From Bisbaumannia salifodinae (lineage in GTDB: Bacteria > Pseudomonadota > Gammaproteobacteria > Pseudomonadales > Halomonadaceae): a DNA stretch of 64,000 nt. This document shows, in pieces, positions 24,943-33,123 of the stretch. Positions within the stretch are counted from its first letter, which is position 1; every line of letters begins with the position of its first letter. Location: NCBI RefSeq assembly GCF_039522585.1, contig NZ_BAAADR010000014.1; one strand, given 5' to 3'. A program made the translations under genes and the position numbers. A model generated the notes under the pieces. It was not told the DNA's origin. It did no database searches and saw nothing but the letters and a program-made list of their open reading frames with translations.

Positions 24943-26039
24943 GCGCCGCCCCTCCCCTCGCCGAGGAGCCGCACCCGGGGATCGAGCAGCGCATAGAGCA
25001 GGTCCAGCAGCAGCACGGTCAGCGCCAGCAGGTAGGCGAAGATCACCACCCCGCCGATGATCACCGGGGTGTCGCGGAAGCCGATGGCCTGGAACAGCAG
25101 CGAGCCCAGCCCCGGCCAGTTGAAGACCTGCTCGAGGATGATGGCGCCGCTCCACAGGCCGATCAGCATCAGCAGGAAGTTGGTGATGATCGGCGACAGG
25201 GTCGGGCGCAGGATATAGCGGCGCTCGATCAGCCGCGACGGCAGTCCCTTGGCCCGGGCCATCTCCACATAGTCCTCGCTGGCATGGATCAGGAAGAAGG
25301 TGCGCCAGGCGTAGATGGAGACGAAGATCGACGACAGCACCATGGCCGCCACCGGCAGCAGCATATGCCGCGCCAGGCTGACCGCGTAGGCCAGCCCCTG
25401 CGGCGGCGGCGCCGCCACCATGCCCCCCGGCGGCAGCAGCGGCACCAGGAAGGCGAAGGCGAGGATCAGGAAGATGCCGTAGAACCAGCCCGGCGCCGCC
25501 GAGCTGGGGGCCAGGGCGATCACCAGGCGATCGACGCGGCCGCCGTAGCGCCGCGACAGCCAGAGGGCGCTGCCCACCGCGGCGAAGAACACCAGCAGGT
25601 TGGCGGTGCCGAACAGCAGCAGGGTCGCCGGCAGGCGCTCGACGATGATATCGCTGACCCGCCGCGAGCCGGCGTCGCTGTGCATCTGCTCGGCGCGGCC
25701 CAGGTCGAGGCGCATGGCCCGCTGCAGGTAGTCGACGCTGCGCAGCACGAAGGGCTCGTCGAGGCGCAACCGCTCCACCTCCAGCGCCACCCGGCGTTCC
25801 ACCAGGGCGTTGCGCTCGGCGCTGGCCATCTCCTGGAAGGCGGGGTCGGCGCGCACCTGCTCGAAGGCCTCGCTGCGGATCTGCACCCGGCGCAGCTCGT
25901 CCACCTGACCGCCCATATTGGCCACCACGATGGTCAGGTAGACGCCGATCAGCACCGTGACCAGCAGCGCCAGCAGGCGCTTGACCAGGTAGAGGGCCAG
26001 GTACCTCAGGTCCCGGCCCCAGGCGCGACGCGGCATCAT
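24939..26039 (-). CDS. Peptide-type ABC transporter permease (DppB-like)
   Basis: A 366-residue permease: first helix at about 13-34, a periplasmic region of about 100 charged residues, then the BPD core with EDYVEMARAKGLPSRLIERR as the EAA coupling loop and GLWSGAIILEQVFNWPGLGS, a strongly conserved DppB segment. The start at 26039 follows GGAGGAGGTCAGCCC and overlaps the stop of a 28-codon mini-ORF that duplicates the start of this very gene. Confidence 0.9.
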   Translation of the reverse strand: MMPRRAWGRDLRYLALYLVKRLLALLVTVLIGVYLTIVVANMGGQVDELRRVQIRSEAFEQVRADPAFQEMASAERNALVERRVALEVERLRLDEPFVLRSVDYLQRAMRLDLGRAEQMHSDAGSRRVSDIIVERLPATLLLFGTANLLVFFAAVGSALWLSRRYGGRVDRLVIALAPSSAAPGWFYGIFLILAFAFLVPLLPPGGMVAAPPPQGLAYAVSLARHMLLPVAAMVLSSIFVSIYAWRTFFLIHASEDYVEMARAKGLPSRLIERRYILRPTLSPIITNFLLMLIGLWSGAIILEQVFNWPGLGSLLFQAIGFRDTPVIIGGVVIFAYLLALTVLLLDLLYALLDPRVRLLGEGRGGA

Positions 26040-26122
26040 GGGCTGACCTCCTCCGCCAAGTAGCGGGCCGAGTAGCGCGGGTCCCTTTCCCGAGCGGGTC
26101 GCGAGGCGCGACGCGGCATCAT
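26036..26122 (-). CDS. 28-codon mini-ORF from a tandem duplication of the gene junction
   Basis: The mini-ORF starts MMPRRASRPARERDPRYSAR and ends LAEEVSP. Its first residues copy the permease start (MMPRRAWGRDLRYLALYL) and its end copies the end of the binding-protein gene (AEEVGL). At DNA level the run from GAGGAGGTC through ATGATGCCGCGTCGCGCCT occurs twice, 83 bases apart. The mini-ORF ATG overlaps the stop of the upstream gene and its stop overlaps the permease ATG, both as ATGA, so coupling through the operon is kept. Whether the peptide has a role is unknown. Confidence 0.6.
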   Translation of the reverse strand: MMPRRASRPARERDPRYSARYLAEEVSP

Positions 26123-28629
26123 AAGCCGACCTCCTCGGCGCGGGCCGGTAGGGTGGCGAAGAGGTGGCTGGCGAAGCCGGGCAGGGCCACCCGCTGGCTG
26201 GTGAGGATGAATTCCAGGCGATGGGCGCCGGCGCCCAGGGCGGCGAGGCGCTCGGCGTCCAGGGTCAGGCCCCACTCGCCCTGGCCCAGGGGCCGCGGTT
26301 CGCCGCGCCCGGCGAGCCGCCCCTGGCCATCGAAGAGCAGGTAGTAGATGGCCTCGATGGCCGCCTCCGGGTAGGGCTCGCCGGCCTGAGTCACGCTGAG
26401 GCGCACCTCGGCCGAGTCGCCGGCGTTCACCACCAGGGGGCCCTGAGTGGTCAACTCCGGCAGCGCCGCCTGACTCAGCGCCAGCCACTTGCCGGCGCGG
26501 TCGGGGAAGTCCGCGAAGCGCTTCAGCACCAGGCTGCCCTCCAGGGGGTAGACCGCCGCCAGCTCGAAGGGGCCATCGCCGACCCAGTAGTGACCGCGGG
26601 ACGCCACCCAGTCGTCGAGGGCGGCATAGCGGGCGGCGATCTCCGCCTCCTCGACCCAGGGCGAGAGGGCCGCGGCGAAGGGCAGGTAGCGCCGCTCCCG
26701 GGCCTCCCCCAGGTAGCGCTCGAGGATCGCCAGGCTGGGGCCGGCCACCAGGTTGAGCCAGTCGATGCCGCGGCGATCCGCCTGGTGGGAGGAGAAGGCC
26801 AGCTCGCCGCGCCGCTCGGCCAGGATGCCCAGGGCCAGGGTGTGCCAGGGCAGCGCCTGGGGCGCCCGGGCCGCCACCAGGGTCTCGGCGTCGGGGAAGC
26901 CCTGGTCGCTGTAGGCCTCGATGATCAGCGGCTCGGTACTCAGGATGCGCCAGCCGCGGAAGTGCTGACGATAGGCCTCGAAGGTGGGCTGATGGGCGGC
27001 GTCGAACAGCGGGCTCGCCTCGTCGGCGCGCTCGAAGGCGAGGAGCCAGGGCAGCAGCAGGTCCGCCACCGAGCGCCGCGAGCCATCATGCCAGCGCTGG
27101 CCCAGGTAGCCCGCCTCGTAGTGGAGGCGCACCCGGGTGCGGGCGGTCAGCGGCGCCTCGGGGTGGGCCTCGCCCACCGTGACCAGCCGTCCCTCGCCGG
27201 CGTCCCAGCCCAGCCAGGCGTCGTCGGGGACGACGATTCGTGCCTGGCGCTCCAGGCTCAGCCAGTCGAGGCTGCGGGTCAGGGTGACGCCCTCGGCCAC
27301 CGTCACCTCGGCATGCTCGAGGCGCTGGGGGCGGTAGAGGCCGGTGTAGGGGTCGGGCAGCAGCGGCGGATCCGCCAGGGCCCGGGTGATCATGCGATCG
27401 AAGATCCAGTTGCTGCCGGCGATGGGGTTCCAGGGTTCGGTGAGCAGCCCCGGGGTGCCGAAGACCATCTCGCCCCCCAGGCGCCCCTCGTAGCGCAGGG
27501 TATAGGGCCACAGCGCCGACCCGGCCAGGCCGCCGGCGAGGTCCGCGGCCACCGAGACGTTACTCGCCCGGGCCGAGACGCTGAGGCGGTCCACCAGCCA
27601 GAGCCGCACCGAGTCCTGCATGGCCAGCTCCAGGGCCCGGGCCATCAGCGCCTGGCGCTCGTCCCAGTCGGCATAGTCGCGGCGCTCCAGGCGCTCGGCC
27701 AGGGCATCGAGCTCGGGACTCGGCGCATAGGCCTGCCAGAGCGGCTCGGCGCGGCCCCGGGGCGTATAGAAGTCGCTGAAGTTCTGGGCCTGATCGCGCT
27801 GGATGACGATGGAGATCCAGCCACCGGTATAGAGGTGCCACTGGCCGGCGGCGGGATCACCGGCGATCCACAGCCGCGAGGCCTCCTCGGCATTGCGGTA
27901 GCGGCGCTCCACGGCGAAGCCGATATCCTCCAACTGGTTGGCCAGGTAGTCCCCCACCCGACGCCGCTCGTCGTCGTTGCGAATCAGCAGGATCAGGGTC
28001 ACCGGCTCGCCCCGATGGTGCCAGCGCCCGGCCTCGCGGGTGGCGCCCAGGGCGCGCATCTCCCGGGCAATCGTGGCCTCGGCCGCCGCCGGGTCATAGG
28101 CATAGCGCAGCTCCAGGGCGCGGGCGGTCTCGGCCAGGCGGGCATAGTCGGGGAAGGCGGTGCTGATCGGCAGCCAGCGGGGCACCGCCAGGCCGCCGTA
28201 GAGCTCCTCGGCGATATAGTCGCGATCCACCAACTGGTGCAGGGCCTCGCGGATGGCCGGCACATGGAAGGGATTGAGGCGGCCGTCACGGAACGTCGGC
28301 CCCACCGGGTTGAGGGTCAGCTCCACCGAGGAGCCATAGGCCAGGTCATAGTCGGCCCCCGGGGCATCGCGCAGGCGGCGATAGACGGGGATGCTGCCGA
28401 TGCCCTGCACGAAGGCCTGGTGGCTGCCGGTCTCGAGCAGGCCGGTGACCCGCCCCGGGTCGTTCTCCTGGGTGAACACCAGGCGGTCGATCAGGGCACC
28501 GCGGCGCTCGGCCAGGGCCTCGGGGGTGGCCGGCTCGCCCGTCGACAGGGGCGCCCGGGAGGCCGGCAGCAGCGCCAGGCCCACCACCGCCAGCAAGGCC
28601 ACGCCCGCCGCGACTGCCCATCGGTTCAT
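26119..28629 (-). CDS. Large peptide-type ABC solute-binding protein, apparently circularly permuted
   Basis: An 836-residue exported protein (signal/anchor at 3-22) of the SBP_bac_5 superfamily, far longer than the usual 500-600. The order of parts is reversed. Residues about 45-375 look like the normal C-terminal half (DRLVFTQENDPGRVTGLLET, then PAIREALHQLVDRDYIAEEL). Residues about 380-720 look like the normal N-terminal half (GGEMVFGTPGLLTEPWNPIA, QRWHDGSRRSVADLLLPWLL, GHYWVGDGPFEL). The last 100 residues resemble a beta-sandwich. It is first in the operon with two permeases and two ATPases. Ligand unknown, probably peptide or a related organic compound. Confidence 0.8.
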   Translation of the reverse strand: MNRWAVAAGVALLAVVGLALLPASRAPLSTGEPATPEALAERRGALIDRLVFTQENDPGRVTGLLETGSHQAFVQGIGSIPVYRRLRDAPGADYDLAYGSSVELTLNPVGPTFRDGRLNPFHVPAIREALHQLVDRDYIAEELYGGLAVPRWLPISTAFPDYARLAETARALELRYAYDPAAAEATIAREMRALGATREAGRWHHRGEPVTLILLIRNDDERRRVGDYLANQLEDIGFAVERRYRNAEEASRLWIAGDPAAGQWHLYTGGWISIVIQRDQAQNFSDFYTPRGRAEPLWQAYAPSPELDALAERLERRDYADWDERQALMARALELAMQDSVRLWLVDRLSVSARASNVSVAADLAGGLAGSALWPYTLRYEGRLGGEMVFGTPGLLTEPWNPIAGSNWIFDRMITRALADPPLLPDPYTGLYRPQRLEHAEVTVAEGVTLTRSLDWLSLERQARIVVPDDAWLGWDAGEGRLVTVGEAHPEAPLTARTRVRLHYEAGYLGQRWHDGSRRSVADLLLPWLLAFERADEASPLFDAAHQPTFEAYRQHFRGWRILSTEPLIIEAYSDQGFPDAETLVAARAPQALPWHTLALGILAERRGELAFSSHQADRRGIDWLNLVAGPSLAILERYLGEARERRYLPFAAALSPWVEEAEIAARYAALDDWVASRGHYWVGDGPFELAAVYPLEGSLVLKRFADFPDRAGKWLALSQAALPELTTQGPLVVNAGDSAEVRLSVTQAGEPYPEAAIEAIYYLLFDGQGRLAGRGEPRPLGQGEWGLTLDAERLAALGAGAHRLEFILTSQRVALPGFASHLFATLPARAEEVGL

Positions 28630-28775
28630 CGACGCCTCTCCCCTGCCATACAGCCCTCACAGTAGCCCCTCCCGGGGGCGGCGGATTCAACGTTGGGACG
28701 GTGGCGCCTATCGGGCAGGGCTGCCGTGCTAGACTGACGCCCCTCGTCGACTCGTGCTTGCCGGGAGAATGGCCC

Positions 28776-29237
28776 TTGCTGGACATGGCACACTACCACG
28801 TCGCCATCATCACCCTGGCCGCGGTGATCGTGGCGGTGCTGCTGCATTACGAAGCCTTCGTGGCCCTGACGCGCCTGATCGAGCGCTCACACCTGTCACA
28901 TCGCGGGCGTATCCTGCTGCTGGTGTTCGGCCTGCTGCTGACCCATGTGGCGGAGATCTGGCTGTTCGGCCTGACCGCCTGGTGGCTGGTGGAGGATCAG
29001 GGCATCGGCACCATCGTCGGCTACGACGGCTTCGTGGTGCTGGACTATGTGTTCATGTCGGCGGTCACCTACACCACCCTGGGCTATGGCGATATCATCC
29101 CGCTGGGCCCGATCCGCTTCCTCTACGGCAGCGAAGCGCTGACCGGTTTCATGCTGATCACCTGGTCCGCCTCCTTCACCTTCCTCGAGATGCAGAAACA
29201 CTGGCGCCTCGATGAAAAAGATCGCCATCGCCGCTAG
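28776..29237 (+). CDS. Two-pore-type potassium channel family protein
   Basis: A 153-residue membrane protein with three to four hydrophobic segments and a K+ selectivity filter, TYTTLGYGDIIPLGP (about residues 98-112). It belongs to the ion-channel-2 superfamily, without a cytoplasmic regulatory domain. Start choice: TTG at 28776 has GGGAG eight bases upstream; ATG at 28785 gives a three-residue shorter protein. It precedes a KefB-type antiporter gene by 53 bases and probably shares its role in K+ homeostasis. Confidence 0.8.
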   Translation: MLDMAHYHVAIITLAAVIVAVLLHYEAFVALTRLIERSHLSHRGRILLLVFGLLLTHVAEIWLFGLTAWWLVEDQGIGTIVGYDGFVVLDYVFMSAVTYTTLGYGDIIPLGPIRFLYGSEALTGFMLITWSASFTFLEMQKHWRLDEKDRHRR

Positions 29238-29290
29238 GGATTCCCTCACCCGCGTCCCCCGCCCCCTTTTCGCAGACGAATAATGACCCC

Positions 29291-30853
29291 ATGAGTGCCC
29301 TGATCGAAGTTCTTCCCCTCTCCTTCGCCTTCGTGTTCGGCATGCTGGTGCGCCAGATCGGCCTGCCGCCGCTGGTCGGCTTCCTGGCCGCCGGCTTCGC
29401 CCTTAACGCCTATGGCCCCGGCCTGGGCCTGCCCGACGAGGCCGGCCCGGTACTGGAACACGTGGCCCATATGGGGGTCCTGCTGCTGCTGTTCACCGTG
29501 GGCCTCAAGCTCAAGCTCAAGAGCCTGCTGCAGCCGGTGGTGCTGGGCGGCGCCCTGCTGCACTTCGTCTTTACCACCGGGGTCTTCGCCCTGGGCATCC
29601 TGGCGTTGACCCAGCTCGACCGTCAGACCGCCCTGCTGCTGGGAGTGGCCCTGGCCTTCTCCAGCACGGTGCTGGCGGCCAAGGTGCTGGAATCCAAGCG
29701 CGAGCTGCGCGCCTTCCATGGCCGGGTGGCCATCGGCATCCTGATCATCCAGGACCTGATCGCCCTGGCGGTGCTGAGCCTGGCCGGCGGCCATACCCCC
29801 TCCCCCTGGGCACTGGGGGTCTTCGCCCTGCCGCTGCTCAAGCCGCTGCTCTACTGGTTGATGGACGTGGCCGGCCACGAGGAACTGCTGGTGCTGATGG
29901 GGGTGATCCTGGCGCTGGCCCTGGGCGGCCTGGGCTTCGAGCTGGTGGGGCTGAGCCCCGAACTGGGGGCCTTGCTGATGGGCGTGCTGCTGGCCGAGCA
30001 CCCCCGCGCCCAGGAGCTCTCCCAGGCCCTGTGGGGCCTCAAGGAGATCCTGCTGATCGGCTTCTTCCTGCAGATCGGCATGGCCGGCCTGCCCGACGCC
30101 GAGGCGCTGACCTTCGCCCTGGTGATGGCGGTGATCCTGCCCCTCAAGGGGCTGGTGTTCTTCTTCCTGCTGATCCTGTTCCGGCTGCGTGCCCGTAACG
30201 CCTTCCTCGGCGCGCTGAGCCTCACCTGCTACAGCGAGTTCGGGCTGATCGTCGCCGCCGGCGTGCTGGAAGAGTGGCTGGTGCCCCTGGCCATCACGGT
30301 GGCGGTCTCCTTCGTGGTGGCCGCGCCGCTGAATCGCCTGGCCCACCCGCTCTTCGATCGCCTGGAGACCTTCCTCAGGCGCTTCGAGAGCCACACCAAG
30401 CACCCCGACGAACAGCCGGTCTCCCTGGGCCGCTCGGACCTGCTGATCATGGGCATGGGGCGCACCGGCAGTGCCGCCTACGACTTCCTCGCCGAGCGCA
30501 AGGCGCGGGTGGTGGGCCTGGATGCCGACCCCAACAAGGTCAGCAAGCATCAGAAGGCGGGCCGCCGGGTGGTCTATGCCGACGCCGAGGATATCGGCTT
30601 CTGGCATGCCATCGATATCAGCCGCATCAGGGCGGTGATCCTGGCCATGCCGGAGATGGAGGGCAAGGTGATGGCGGCGCGCCAGCTGCGCCGCCTGGGC
30701 TTCGGCGGCCCCATCGTCGCCAATACGCTCTACGACGACGAGGCGGAGATCCTGCGCGAGGCCGGCGCCGACGAGACCTACCTGACCATGACCGGCGCCG
30801 GCATCGGCCTGGCCGAGAAGACCTGGGAGGCCTTCCACCCGGGGAAGGCCTAA
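29291..30853 (+). CDS. CPA2 family K+/H+ antiporter with RCK (TrkA-N) domain
   Basis: A 520-residue KefB/YbaL-type protein: 12-13 transmembrane helices over the first 370 residues, with GVALAFSSTVLAAKVL and GILIIQDLIALAVL containing the conserved ion-binding Gln-Asp, then a cytoplasmic NAD-binding domain starting LLIMGMGRTGSAAYDFL with G-x-G-x-x-G. These proteins release K+ (or exchange Na+) in exchange for protons under ligand control. It lies directly after the K+ channel gene. Confidence 0.9.
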   Translation: MSALIEVLPLSFAFVFGMLVRQIGLPPLVGFLAAGFALNAYGPGLGLPDEAGPVLEHVAHMGVLLLLFTVGLKLKLKSLLQPVVLGGALLHFVFTTGVFALGILALTQLDRQTALLLGVALAFSSTVLAAKVLESKRELRAFHGRVAIGILIIQDLIALAVLSLAGGHTPSPWALGVFALPLLKPLLYWLMDVAGHEELLVLMGVILALALGGLGFELVGLSPELGALLMGVLLAEHPRAQELSQALWGLKEILLIGFFLQIGMAGLPDAEALTFALVMAVILPLKGLVFFFLLILFRLRARNAFLGALSLTCYSEFGLIVAAGVLEEWLVPLAITVAVSFVVAAPLNRLAHPLFDRLETFLRRFESHTKHPDEQPVSLGRSDLLIMGMGRTGSAAYDFLAERKARVVGLDADPNKVSKHQKAGRRVVYADAEDIGFWHAIDISRIRAVILAMPEMEGKVMAARQLRRLGFGGPIVANTLYDDEAEILREAGADETYLTMTGAGIGLAEKTWEAFHPGKA

Positions 30854-30897
30854 GCCCTCGGCCCAGGATAGCGCCGTCAGCCGAGGAAAAAGCGCCC

Positions 30898-31500
30898 TTA
30901 GCCCAGAATAAAAAGCACGCAGGCGGCGGTGAGCGCCCCCATCAAGGCGTTGAAGACCCGCCAGGCCCGGGGGCTGTCGAGCCAGCGGCCGATGGCGGTA
31001 CCGAAGCCGGCCCAGACCGCGATGCAGGGCAGCGCCACCAGCTCGGCGAAGGCCGCCAGCAGCAGGGCATTGAGCCAGGTGTCGCCACCCTCGGGCAAGA
31101 AGCCCGCCATCAGCGCCAGGCCCATCACCCAGGCCTTGGGGTTGGCGAACTGAAAGGCCGCGGCCTGCCAGAAGGTCAGCGGGCGCCCCTCGCCGCGGCG
31201 ACGCAGGTCCGGCGGCGGCGCGGTGGCGATGCGCCAGGCCAGGTAGAGCAGGTAGGCGCTGCCGATCAGACGCAGCGCGGTCTGCACCAGGGGGAAACGT
31301 TCGAAGAGCAGCCCCAGGCCCAGGGCGATACCGGCGAAGAGCAGGAAACAGCCCCCCAGGATGCCGAAGATATGCGGCAGGGTGCGCAGGAAGCCGTAGT
31401 TGGCCCCGGAGGCGGTGAGCATCACGTTATTGGGGCCGGGGGTGATGGTCATGGAGATCATATAGAGGGCCGCCGGGCCCAGGAATGCCAAGGCTTCCAT
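30898..31500 (-). CDS. LysE family exporter
   Basis: A 200-residue membrane protein with the LysE-family SITPGPNN-type signature (MISMTITPGPNNVMLTASG, about 14-32) and FQFANPKAWVMGLALMAG. It probably exports an amino acid or similar compound. It is divergent from a MocR-type regulator gene 108 bases away, a classic regulator/exporter arrangement. The start is set at 31500, where the family normally begins; an in-frame ATG six codons upstream is possible. Confidence 0.88.
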   Translation of the reverse strand: MEALAFLGPAALYMISMTITPGPNNVMLTASGANYGFLRTLPHIFGILGGCFLLFAGIALGLGLLFERFPLVQTALRLIGSAYLLYLAWRIATAPPPDLRRRGEGRPLTFWQAAAFQFANPKAWVMGLALMAGFLPEGGDTWLNALLLAAFAELVALPCIAVWAGFGTAIGRWLDSPRAWRVFNALMGALTAACVLFILG

Positions 31501-31514
31501 AAAATTGAATCCAT

Positions 31515-31616
31515 ACAATTATGCGATCATTGAGCGGTGTAGCGCGACATTTGCGCCTAAACTCAGCATAATAGGCACAATTATCCCGTCAAAGGTTTTA
31601 TTGTCACCATGACAAT
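31515..31616. promoter_or_regulatory. Intergenic operator region between exporter and MocR gene
   Basis: Two direct copies of ACAATTAT occur at 31515-31522 and 31577-31584, 62 bases apart, and a perfect 7-base inverted repeat ATTGTCA (31600-31606) / TGACAAT (31610-31616) encloses the start codon of the MocR gene. MocR proteins often bind direct repeats upstream of both themselves and the divergent target. The palindrome over the start codon suggests autorepression; this is inference. Confidence 0.5.
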
Positions 31617-33018
31617 CTGGATTCCTCGCCTCGCCGCGGAAGGGCCCCGCTACCGCGCCATCGGCGAGGCCATCGTTCGGGCCATCCACGATGGCGAGCT
31701 GGCCCCGGGGCAGCGCCTGCCGCCCCAGCGGCGCCTGGCCGACGCCCTGGGCGTCACGGTGGGCACCGTGACCCGCGCCTATGCCGAGGCCGAGCGCCAG
31801 GGCTGGGTCACCGCCCGGGTCGGCAGCGGCACCTATGTGTGCGATGCCGAGGCGCCTACCACCCCGCCCTTCCTGGCCGCGCCACCGGAGGACGAGACGC
31901 TGGATGACGGCATCATCGATCTGAGCATGAGCCTGCCGCCGCCCCACCCGCTGCGCGCCGGTGCCCTGGGACGCATCCTGGGCGAGCTGGCCGGCGACGA
32001 GGCGGTGCTGCGGCGCGCCGTGGAGTATCAGTCGGAGCGCGGCGTGCCGGCCCATCGCCGCCAGCTGGCGGCCTGGCTGCAACGCCTGCTGGGCATCGAC
32101 GCCGACCCGCGACGGCTGCTGGTGACCCAGGGCGGCCAGCACGGCATCGACCTGGCGCTGCGCGCCCTGACCCGCCCCGGCGAGCGCATCGCCGCCGACG
32201 CCCTCACCTACCCCGGGCTGATCGCCGCCGCCCAGCAGGCCCACCTCAAAGTGCTGGGGGTGCCCCTGGACGAGGACGGCCTGGACACCCAGGCCCTGGC
32301 CAGGCTCTGCGCCCAGCAGCCGCCGCGGCTGGTCTACGTGACCCCGGACCAGAACAACCCCACCGGCCGTCCCCTCAGCGAGGCACGCCGCGAGCACCTG
32401 GCCGAGCTGGCCCGCCGGCACGACTTCTGGATCGTCGAGGATGGGGTCCAGTACCTGCCGACAGCCGAGCGCGGCACCCCGCTGCTGGCCCTGGCCCCGG
32501 AGCGCACCCTGTTTATCTTCAGCACCGCCAAGGTGCTGGCCGGGGGGCTGCGCATCGGCACCCTCTGCGTGCCGGAGGCCCTGGGCGAGCGTGTCGGCGC
32601 CACCCTGCGCGCCCAGAGCTGGATGGTGCCGCCGCTGATGGTGGAGGCGGTGTGCCGCTGGGTGGCAAGCGAAGACGCCGAGCGCCTGCTGGCCTGGCAG
32701 ACCGAGGAGCTGGGGGCCCGCCAGGCCCTGGCCCGGGAGCGCCTGGCCGGGTTCCCGGTGGAGGGGCGGCCCCATGGCTCGAACCTCTGGCTGCCGCTGC
32801 CCAATGGCCTGCGCGGCGCCGCCCTGCAGGCGACGCTGACCCAGCGCGGCCTCAAGCTGACCAGCGCCGAGCCCTTCTGCGTGGGCAGCGAGCCGGCGCC
32901 CCAGGCGCTGCGTTTGTGCCTGAGCGCCGCCGCCGGCCGCGACCAGCTCGAGCGGGCCCTGGGCCTGGTGCGCGAGGCCCTGGAGTCGCCGCCGCCGCTG
33001 CCCTGGGAGACGCTGTAA
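31609..33018 (+). CDS. MocR family regulator (GntR HTH plus aminotransferase domain)
   Basis: A 469-residue protein: N-terminal GntR winged helix (YRAIGEAIVRAIHDGELAPG, LPPQRRLADALGVTVGTVTR, residues about 12-60), linker, then a fold-type I PLP aminotransferase-like domain with DQNNPTGRP and the Schiff-base Lys expected in IFSTAKVLAGGLRIG. Such proteins sense PLP adducts of amino acids. The neighbouring divergent LysE exporter is the likely target. Confidence 0.9.
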   Translation: MTIWIPRLAAEGPRYRAIGEAIVRAIHDGELAPGQRLPPQRRLADALGVTVGTVTRAYAEAERQGWVTARVGSGTYVCDAEAPTTPPFLAAPPEDETLDDGIIDLSMSLPPPHPLRAGALGRILGELAGDEAVLRRAVEYQSERGVPAHRRQLAAWLQRLLGIDADPRRLLVTQGGQHGIDLALRALTRPGERIAADALTYPGLIAAAQQAHLKVLGVPLDEDGLDTQALARLCAQQPPRLVYVTPDQNNPTGRPLSEARREHLAELARRHDFWIVEDGVQYLPTAERGTPLLALAPERTLFIFSTAKVLAGGLRIGTLCVPEALGERVGATLRAQSWMVPPLMVEAVCRWVASEDAERLLAWQTEELGARQALARERLAGFPVEGRPHGSNLWLPLPNGLRGAALQATLTQRGLKLTSAEPFCVGSEPAPQALRLCLSAAAGRDQLERALGLVREALESPPPLPWETL

Positions 33019-33123
33019 TCCTCGCCCCGTGAAATTTTACGGACTTTTTAGACGCGACTGTGATGCCATAAGCAGTCACGAATACCCCGTGAATCGGGTC
33101 TCACCAGGACAAGGGACACAACG

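Noticed and set aside
26164..28665. 833-residue plus-strand frame opposite the binding-protein gene
   Set aside because: Composition is typical of an antisense frame in GC-rich DNA (Gln/Gly/His-rich) and the minus-strand gene has signal peptide and family motifs.
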